Assembly: GCA_027596035.1 (NCBI GenBank)
Contig: JADGJA010000060.1
Span: 1 to 53,505, forward strand
From: Thoreauomyces humboldtii
Taxonomy: Eukaryota; Chytridiomycota; Chytridiomycetes; Spizellomycetales; Powellomycetaceae
Reading direction: 5' to 3'
DNA: 53,505 nucleotides
Positions 45,852 through 53,505 of the stretch are shown here, piece after piece (position 1 is the first letter of the stretch; each line of letters opens with the position of its first letter). The translations under genes and the position numbers were made by a program. The notes under the pieces were generated by a model. That model did no database searches, had not been told where the DNA came from, and saw nothing but the letters and a program-made list of their open reading frames with translations.

Positions 45852-47437
45852 AAAGGGTCAGGGCTATCCGTCGTTCCCCTCCCCGCACCGTATTGTTTCT
45901 CATTTGCTGCAAATAGAGTTAGACCTGATCAGGGTCCCATTTCGTAGATCATGCATTTAGATTGTGCAAAACACCTGATGCGCTATGGTTGATTGAATAC
46001 CATCATATCTTGTCTAACAGCTTTTGCAAAGAACTGCGATGATCAACCAAATTGGTAGCTGGTTGTGGTGCGTTACCTAACCAGCCGCTTGGCGGATTGT
46101 TTTTCGCATCGCACAGTTGCGTGGTCTCAAGACTGATGTGAGACTTGTCGAGGGCTGACAAGCGCTATCGAAAAGGAACTTCGGCGACTGTGTGAACGGG
46201 GAACTGCCCGTAAGAAATTATTGGCAGCATGGGCATCCGGGTCCAATTGATCATCGAACAGGGGTCGTACGATATGCTCCGTCTGCGGCCTAGATTCAGA
46301 CCTTAGAATGGCTCTTTCGACTTGGCTAGGGATTTCCGACTGCCGTTACATTTCATAGCAGGCTAGTCGCAACTTGCTGCATCACCGCCAGGGGGGAAAA
46401 ACAACTTGCTCGAGCCTAATCGCCCAGCCGGCGAGCATCCTCTTGAGATGACCCTGGAATATCTGGCAATCGTGCGAGAATCTCTTGCAGTCTGCCCTGA
46501 GTGGTGATACTTGACCCTTGACGGCTGCTTTCGCGTTTCGACAGCCCTTCATCACTAGACGACGACGACGCCGTGGGAGCTCCTCCTCCCGTGGCGTTTT
46601 TCTCCTCCCGTTCCTCTTCCGCATGCGCGGTCCATCTCCGCTCTCGACCTCAGGGAGCCCAGCTCCCAGGAGACTTCGTTGGATTCGCACAAAATTGCTA
46701 CCGGTAGTAGGCTCGCAACTCGCCGCGAAATTCCGCTTTCCGCGCGTTGCCTTTTCAGTGCGAGCAATGATACGGCGGTGGGCTGGAGCAAAGAAGCGGG
46801 GGGCTTCTCACGTATCCGAATCCAAGGGAAACACAGAGTTAAGAAGAAACTGTGCTGCCGTAAGGTCATCAATCCGGCTTTTCTGCAGAACGCCCGACGC
46901 TTCCGAAAACGAACGAGCGTTTTTGAAAGTCCAATGGTGCCTTTCTGAGTGAAAATCGTAATAAGTGATATCGCACTCGTTGAGAAGCCAAGATCTGGAG
47001 CAGTATACACCTCTAATCTCTTTACTGCGTAATGATATTCGTTACGCCGAAAGCGCATCCGACAGCTAGCCCGACCAGAAATGTGCAGGCGCAAAGGGCC
47101 TTACCCTCGTCCAACAAAAGACCCACGCACCTTAAAGCTGTTAACCTAAACCAATTGCTACCCCGCCATGTAGCACGACGAGCACGACACTTTGCATGGC
47201 GAGTACCGCCCTGCTCGGGCCTAGGGAAAAGGCCGGCGTCGTAAGCGTGAAAAGTTCCGCTCCGCTCGTCCCGCTCGTCCCGCTTCATAAGAGAGGGGCC
47301 GTCCCGCATCCCCTCTCCTTTTCTTCAGGCTTTCCCACTAAAACAAAAAGGTACTTGTGCTCTGAGCATTAGTATCATCACCCACATCTTCCACCTAGGC
47401 TAAAGCTTTACGCTTTCTCGTCCTTTCTCCCTTCTAG
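45852..47437. other. Gene-poor stretch before the module array
   Basis: About 1.6 kb without a supported coding gene. Near the right end, good splice-like signals frame a 22-base segment (acceptor TTCTTCAG at about 47323-47330, donor GTACTT at about 47351) and another acceptor at about 47399, suggesting small exons of a spliced transcript leading into the array. Confidence 0.35.
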
Positions 47438-48785
47438 TCTCACCCCACAACGTTACAAGTCGCTAGTTATCAAAGTTCACAGCAATCGGTCAAGTTCAAG
47501 TCCCATCTCCGAAGGGCCACCCCTTGGGCGTCGTCGCCGGCGACCCTTGGGACCTGGAGGGTGTCATAGAAGGCGGCACATCCAGACGGATCACCGAACG
47601 GCTCTGTGTTCATCGCTAGAGATGGCCACATCATTGAAAGGTAATCAGCCTCATTCACATCCACATCTCTTCTCCGCCTACATCTTTGCTCCACCACCGA
47701 TACTAATATCTCCTTTCCGTCTTCTATTTCTGTTATAGTTCCAAGTCGTCAGTTAACAACACCACTTCCAAGTTCAACACTTCCAAGTTCAAGACTCATC
47801 TCCGAAGGGCCACCCCTTGGGCGTCGTCGCCGGCGACCCTTGGAACCTGGAGGGTGCCATAGAAGGCCGCACATCCAGACGGATCACCGAATGGCTTTGT
47901 GTTCGCCGCTAGAGATGGACACATCATCGAAAGGTAACTTGCACATTCTTCGCTCGTCTCCCAACACCCGATGCTCACAGACGTTTCCGTTTCGTTTCAG
48001 TTCCAAGTCGCTAGTTACCAACGTTATCCTCAAGTTCGTCCCATCTCCGCCTGGAGTCCCCCCCGACCTCTGCAGTCGAGCACGTGACCCCACGTCCTGC
48101 AAGTCGGGGCCCGACCCGGCGGGTGCCATAGAAGGTCCGGGGGCGGCCGGTCGATCCCCTCGGGGAACCTGTCACCCGCCTGCGGCCGCTAGACTCCGTC
48201 TGCAAAGTCCAAGGTAAGAACGTCGTCGTCGTCGTCGCCTTCACTGCATCGCCTCATCGCTAAGTGTACTCTCTCGACTTGTTTCAGTTCCAAGTCGCTA
48301 GTTACCAAGTTATCCTCAAGTTTAAGTCTCATCTCCGCCTGGAGTCCCCCCCGACCTCTGCAGTCGAGCACGTGACCCCACGTCCTGCATGTCGGGGCCC
48401 GACCCGGCGGGTGCCATAGAAGGCCCGGGGGCGGGCCGGTCGATCCCCGCGGGGAACCCGTCACCCGCCCGCGGCCGCTAGACTCCGTCTGTAAAATCCA
48501 AGGTAAGAACATCGTCGGCGTCGTCGCTTGAGCGCCTCATCGCTAAGTGTACTCTCTCGACTCGTTTCAGTTCCAAGTTGCTAGTTACCAAGTTATCCTC
48601 AAGTTCAAGTCTCATCTCCGCCTGGAGTCCCCCCCGACCTCTGCAGTCGAGCACGTGACCCCACGTCCTGCAAGTCGGGGCCCGACCCGGCGGGTGCCAT
48701 AGAAGGTCCGGGGGCGGGCCGGTCGATCCCTTCGGGGAACCCGTCACCCGCCCGCGGCCGCTAGACTCCGTCTGTAAAACCCAAG
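47438..48785 (+). repeat. Tandem array of five exon-like modules (period about 265-290 bases)
   Basis: Five related units, each starting after an acceptor-like TAG/CAG and ending at AAG followed by GTAA: 47438-47640, 47739-47933, 48001-48213, 48288-48502, 48571-48785. Most begin TTCCAAGT and share TCATCTCCG... and GGGTG(C/T)CATAGAAGG. Units 3-5 are nearly identical and GC-rich, including their introns; units 1-2 form a second, diverged pair. Segment lengths are 203, 195, 213, 215 and 215, so they do not all keep a reading frame. Units 1 and 2 are open and phase-compatible, but unit 3 would stop at once. Both strands carry open frames. A spliced noncoding RNA, a decaying repeat gene or a minus-strand coding repeat are all possible. 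Confidence 0.8.
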
Positions 48786-48860
48786 GTAAGCACATCGTTG
48801 TCGTCGTCGCCTTCGCTTGATCGCCTCATCGCTAAGTGTACTCTCTCGACTTTCCTTTTC

Positions 48861-50790
48861 AACTTACCCTCAGAGCGGGCTCTGGGGGCGTTGTTTACAG
48901 TACACCATCGACATACCTCTTCACGTTCGATCTCAAGTTCGACTCAAGTTCAAGCATGCCTTCTCAGCAGCACGTTCGACACTCGTCGCTCAAGTCCAAC
49001 CCTTCTCCACACCTGCCGTTGTTGACCGTCGCTGACGATCGCTGTCGTCATCCTCGGTAACCAAGTTCAAGCCAGTTCAGGCATCGACATCGTCGTCCTC
49101 CACCCACTGCAAGCTTTCCAAGCGACAGCTAGTCATCGGCCTTCCGACGACAGTTTCGGCCGCAACCTTCACAGTTAGTACGGCAAGTACGAGATCAACG
49201 CAAGAAACGCGCACCTCTCGCAAGGCACCTCGGTCATCGCAAGGCCGTCGTCTCCGTCGTCGCTACCCGATCCACAAGGAACCAAGAGTGGCGTCCTCCA
49301 CCCACTGCGACATTCCCAAGCAACAGCAAGTCGTCGGCCTGCCGACGACAGCTACGTTGCCACTACCGCGGTACGGCACAAGCAAGCGCGAGATCAAAGC
49401 AAGCACCGTGCACCTCTCACAAGGCGCCTCGGCCATCGCAAGGCCGTCATCTCCGTTGCCGCCACCCAATCCACGAGGAAGCCCGCTCAAGGGGCGACGG
49501 CATCCATACGACTTGTCTCCATCTCGAAGTCGGCGATGCCCACGGCATCACCGTCCGTCGCAATTCCCATCGTCGTCGTCCTAGCACTGTCCCAACCGGG
49601 CAAGCAAGCGAAAACGCCAAACGAGCGCGTGGGTTACGACCGACCGCCTACGACGACCGACACATCCAAACCCCATGCACGCACGATGCTGAGCCAAGTA
49701 CAAGATGGCAACCCGGTACGCCGCCCTTTCGCAAGCAAGGCCAGCCTATACGTGGGGTTGGCATCGTCACGGACCAACGCGCAGTCGTCTTCCCACTCTT
49801 ATGCGAGGCGGATCCTGATCCCTCCCCACACCCTCCTTGTCTACATGCATACATACGAAATGAATGAACAAAAAAACTTTCATGATGAACTGCTTGCCGC
49901 TTTATGAATCTGTTTTCTCGAAACTTTCCAAACGGCCTACTTGGATGGAAACAAGGGAACGTGGGGCGGTCTATGGTACATTGGTACATGACAGCGAGGA
50001 ATGGTTTACAGAGGAACCGCCCGGATCTATGGAGGAGAAACAACACCGTCGTTACGCTTCGAGGCGCCTTGCATGTCTTGACGAAGCTTGCGATGCGTAT
50101 CTGGAAGGACACAGGACAAAAGGAAGGAAGGAAGGAAGATGAACGAATATGAGACACCGAGTCCGTTGAGTTGATGGACCTCGTGTTAAAAATCTTGAAG
50201 CTCCACCACGCCCGGGTCCGGTTCAGAGATACTCTGCGATATTTACCCTGAGGAAGGAAGGTGATGGTCGTTGGAAAGAAATGCAGCACGTTGAGCGCAC
50301 AAGGAACGAGATCGTGATTTTCATAGTCCGTGGAACGAAGATACGAAACATGATCGATGTGAGAGGCGGTGGGTCCCGAAGGCGCTCCGCCGCCCGCCAC
50401 GTGGGAAAGGTCTTGAACCGGGCGCTGGAAGAGACAGTAGCGAACAGACTTCAGGATCTGATTTTACTTGCAGCGACAATGGATGACATGGAGTGGTTAA
50501 CCCGGGCGTCTGCGCAGCTGTGCTCCAACGGTGGCAACTGCGCTGTGCAAATGAAGGACAGCGCAGTTCGCTGAGTGTGAACAAAAGGATTCGGGTGTGA
50601 CTCGTGATGACTCACGGGAAAGGGAAGTTTCTCCCCTCTCAATCGTCCCCCGTCGTCTCTCGCTCCCTTTTTGTGCCCCGGTTTCCGTCTTCGGCCGGCA
50701 GACAAATCTTGTAAGAGGTCTCGACCTCCCGCATCCCGCTCTCTCCGTCCAACCTCTCTCTCTTCCGACCTAGAAAGGCATCCCGCAAGC
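48861..50790. other. Gene-poor stretch after the module array
   Basis: About 1.9 kb. A final acceptor-like CAG at about 48871 may start a terminal exon of the array transcript. It contains the tandem duplication at 49094-49489 and a GAAGG run at about 50121-50136. No coding gene supported; the right end is the promoter and leader of the next gene. Confidence 0.4.
49094..49489 (+). repeat. Two-copy tandem duplication (unit 198 bases)
   Basis: 49094-49291 and 49292-49489 align end to end: both begin CGTCCTCCACCCACTGC and share CCGACGACAG, a CACCTCTC(A/G)CAAGGC block and ATCGCAAGGCCGTC. They differ by many substitutions and small indels, so the duplication is older than module units 3-5. Confidence 0.8.
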
Positions 50791-53505
50791 ATGCCTCCGC
50801 GCAAGCAACAGAAACATCATCATAAACAGCAGCAACAGCAGCAGCAGCCCCTCCTTCCAACCGAGCTCGTTCACCTGCTGCAGGACAGGTCCCAGACCAT
50901 CGACAAGCAACGCGTTCTCGTCGATCTGAGCATGTGGGCTCAGTCACCGCATCAACGGACAGACTTTATCAACGCGCTCGGGAAGCTGCAGCTCCTCATC
51001 AGCGGTGGGCGCGTGGCCATCACCAACGCCGAGGGGTTCCAGTGGGCCTGCCTCGTCCTGGGCAACCTGGATCCACCGAACGCGATGGAGTGGTTCGCAG
51101 ACCTTCCCAAGGTCGTGCGGCACTTTCAGATGGATGCCATCAAGGCGTCTCTCCTCGCACTCGCGTTGCACTGCCTGGACCCCATCCGAATACCGGGGGA
51201 CCTGAAGAAGCACCCTTGGAAGTCGGCTCTGGAGGACGCACGTCCATCGCCCATGATGGTCGTCCTGCATCTGCTCGAACGACGTCCAGATGCGCTCCGT
51301 TCGTTCCACGTCCTGGTGCTGCAGAGCCCCCTCATGAGGCCGGGAAACGCAACTCGCTTGCCCGACAGCACGCTGTGAGTTTACACCCTTGCGATGCGGC
51401 AAGCGATCACGACGAGACATTGAACAATGCTCGTTAGGATACTGCTGCAACACAGAGTAGCAGCTGTCGTCGGATATCTCCTGCAGACCCGTCCCGAGTA
51501 CCTGATCGAGAGCCTGTTGGACCTTGTGAAGGCGTTCCGGGAAGGAACGCAGGATGCTACCTTCTTTGACAAAGGTACGTCGCTGCGAACCGATCGTCGA
51601 ATTCACCAGCATCCTGACCAAAAGGTTGCCTTTGCCAGAGCCTTGGACGCGGCAAGTACCATGGTACCTGAAACTTCTCCCTCACTGGTGTCCAGCCATC
51701 TTGAGTGGTAAGAGACGTCGAATTCTCACGGACGCGAGAAAACTTTGGTTCTAAAACTCCCTCTTTTCCTCGCAGTTGTCTCGGAGCCTATTTTGCAGTA
51801 CTTTGCTTCGGAACAGGAGTCTTTCTCTGCTATCGTAGCCTTCGAGTTCACTTGCCCGAGTAACAGCGAACCGGTAGGGTAAGTACTTTTCGTACGCGCT
51901 CGGCGCTGAACAGCATGATTATCCGACATAACATTTACTGCTTTTCGCAACAGTGCTCACAACCCATATCTCGGCAGTACCGTTTCGGAGTGGCTCGAGG
52001 TTCAATCCAAGAACTTGACCGTGGATGCGCTTGTGCAAGCTGGTCTGCTCGCAGAAGTTACTTCAGCCAAGTTGGAAACAGATGTGAATATTGGACAAAC
52101 GGTTGCAATTTCCGTGCAGCAGGTTACTCGAGTTGTAACTTCACAGGTAATGCATCGGCTTTGGATGCCGATCTGAAGCATGACGAAATTTCTCACCCAA
52201 AGAATTCAAACAGCTTCAGCTTCGACTTCTAAACGGGCAATCGCTTCTTCCGGAAAGGTCTGCGCTTGACGCTAGTCACTTCGCATCGTTGGCCGTGGAC
52301 GCTTTCACCAGACAATCCTTCGATGCAGCAAACCGCTGTCTGGTTCTCGCCGTTCTTTGCGCCCGGACCCGTCGTGCCGCTCTGGACGTGCTTCTGTACC
52401 TGCTAAGACACTTGCCAACATCATACGTTCATGTCCTGCTTGACACAAATGCAACTCTACGACCGATGGTCGGACCCAATGTTCTGAATGCGTTCATAGA
52501 GGAAGCGACGGCTGGTCCGATCTCCATCACGGTCGTTCGCAACCTTGCGTTTTTTGTCGAAGGAACGAAGAACAGTGAAACTTCCAGCTTCGACATGGCG
52601 GGCAGAGTTGAGCGGGCCGCGAGGAAGCTGCTGGATCGCGCCAAGTCAAGCGACGAGAAGATGGCGGTTGCGGAACTCATGGAGGCCGGGAAGGACCTCG
52701 CTGCAGTTTCATCAGTTTCGGGGGCTCCGAGACTGGCCGGCGTAGAGATCGTGGAGACGCTCTGGGACGTCCGAGAACAATCCGGAGCTGGAGTCGCGGC
52801 GCTTGACAGGGCGGTTGCTGGCACGGCTGGTGGTTTGAGCGTTGTTCTGGATCGGGTCGTCGGGTGTCCTGTGCAGGAGCGAGCGTCAGAAGAATCCGGA
52901 AAGGATGTTGGCGAACCAAAAGTCTTGTCCATGCTGGAACAGTATAGGAACATGAGAAAGATCGCTGCGATCCCGATCAAGAATGAAAAGACGGCCAAGG
53001 ACGCCATGGATATCGACGTGGTTCAGACGCGGAATACCACTGAGATCGCGGCGGAGGATGTTTTGTTGTTTGGGTGCTCATTAGGTAAGGATGCCTCCCT
53101 CACTTGCCGGCGCCTCGAGTCTTTCTCATCCAATCGTTTACAAGATAATACGGAACCTTCCAGTCTCGCAACCGCTCTCCGCACCCATCTCTACCGCATC
53201 CCAGATGTCCGTATCCCGTCCCTCTTCACTTCCTTCTCACCGTCTGGAGTTCACGACACGACGCTCTGGCGAGTTGTACGTGTGATCTCTCGAGACTTCT
53301 CTGCTTTCATCAAGATCATGCCGATCCTCAGACCGGTGGTAGGACGTGAACTCATGTACTGGGGCCAATCCAACACCAGGCCCGTGGTCAAGTCCGATGA
53401 TCACATGCAGACCGTCGCTTGGATCGGAAGGTGCTTTTGTTCGGTAAAGTGGACATCGAGGCGCATACTTCGAGGGTCTTACGCCAAACGTCTTGGGGGG
53501 GGCGC
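50791..53505 (+). CDS. Large unrecognised alpha-helical protein, 3' end cut by the window
   Basis: Exons 50791-51374, 51438-51574, 51639-51707, 51776-51878, 51954-52146 and 52214 to the window end join in frame over 60-75-base introns. The start is Met-Pro-Pro-Arg-Lys-Gln-Gln with His- and Gln-rich runs. The rest is rich in Leu, Ala and Val helices with regular spacing, like HEAT-type solenoids, with an acidic Ser/Glu/Lys linker (about 52880-53060) before a second conserved-looking helical part with Tyr-Trp-Gly-Gln. There is no stop before 53505; a possible donor lies at about 53431. No catalytic motif is visible. Large scaffold subunits of RNA-processing or transcription complexes look like this, but I cannot name a family. 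Confidence 0.8.

Noticed and set aside
47438..48860. CRISPR-like array
   Set aside because: Units are about 265-290 bases with the repeat itself about 200 bases and splice-like edges, in a eukaryotic genome; nothing matches CRISPR architecture.
49648..50400. Minus-strand frame of about 250 codons
   Set aside because: No ATG at its start, mixed Ser/Arg/Phe composition, no motif and no splice context.

Overview
The window is nuclear DNA from an intron-rich fungus. Nearly every gene is cut by short introns (mostly 55-90 bases, GT...AG), and the proteins are those of a fungal core genome. One gene narrows this further. CFAP263/CCDC113 (31459-33229) is a ciliary axoneme protein that non-flagellated fungi lack, so a zoosporic, chytrid-like fungus is the best fit. 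This is an inference from gene content, not a phylogeny. All exon joins were read by hand from splice signals, frame continuity and family alignment from memory; none is supported by RNA.

Layout. 1-7 kb: a poorly resolved membrane-protein fragment, a poly-Asn/poly-Gln zinc-finger protein, then the divergent pair COX12 (cytochrome c oxidase) and CIA2 (cytosolic Fe-S assembly). 6-10 kb: an unrecognised seven-exon gene (6095-7215) followed by two partial tandem copies that keep its introns. 10.5-13.8 kb: an aldehyde dehydrogenase and a metallophosphoesterase diverging from a shared promoter of about 116 bases. 14-25 kb: SNU66 (tri-snRNP splicing factor), a YTH-domain RNA reader, and PAH1/lipin. 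25-31 kb: SGF29 (SAGA reader) diverging from VPS11 (HOPS/CORVET). 31-41 kb: CFAP263, MCM5, CCDC25-like and SYG1/XPR1. 41-46 kb: mitochondrial Hsp70 and TRM2. 46-50.8 kb: a gene-poor stretch with five exon-like tandem modules and a second tandem duplication. 50.8 kb to the end: a large unrecognised helical protein, cut by the window edge.

The recognisable genes are housekeeping functions (respiration, Fe-S assembly, splicing, m6A reading, lipid synthesis, chromatin, vacuolar fusion, replication, phosphate export, protein import, tRNA modification). They are not organised as a pathway; neighbours share promoters or 3' ends rather than functions.

Most unusual: (1) a likely AT...AC intron in VPS11 that restores frame and a conserved strand; (2) the uncharacterised coiled-coil gene with intron-bearing tandem copies, one of which opens into a different C-terminus; (3) the array of repeated exon-plus-intron modules at 47.4-48.9 kb; (4) a duplicated motif in the lipin linker. 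I saw no rRNA, tRNA, CRISPR array or intact autonomous transposon.
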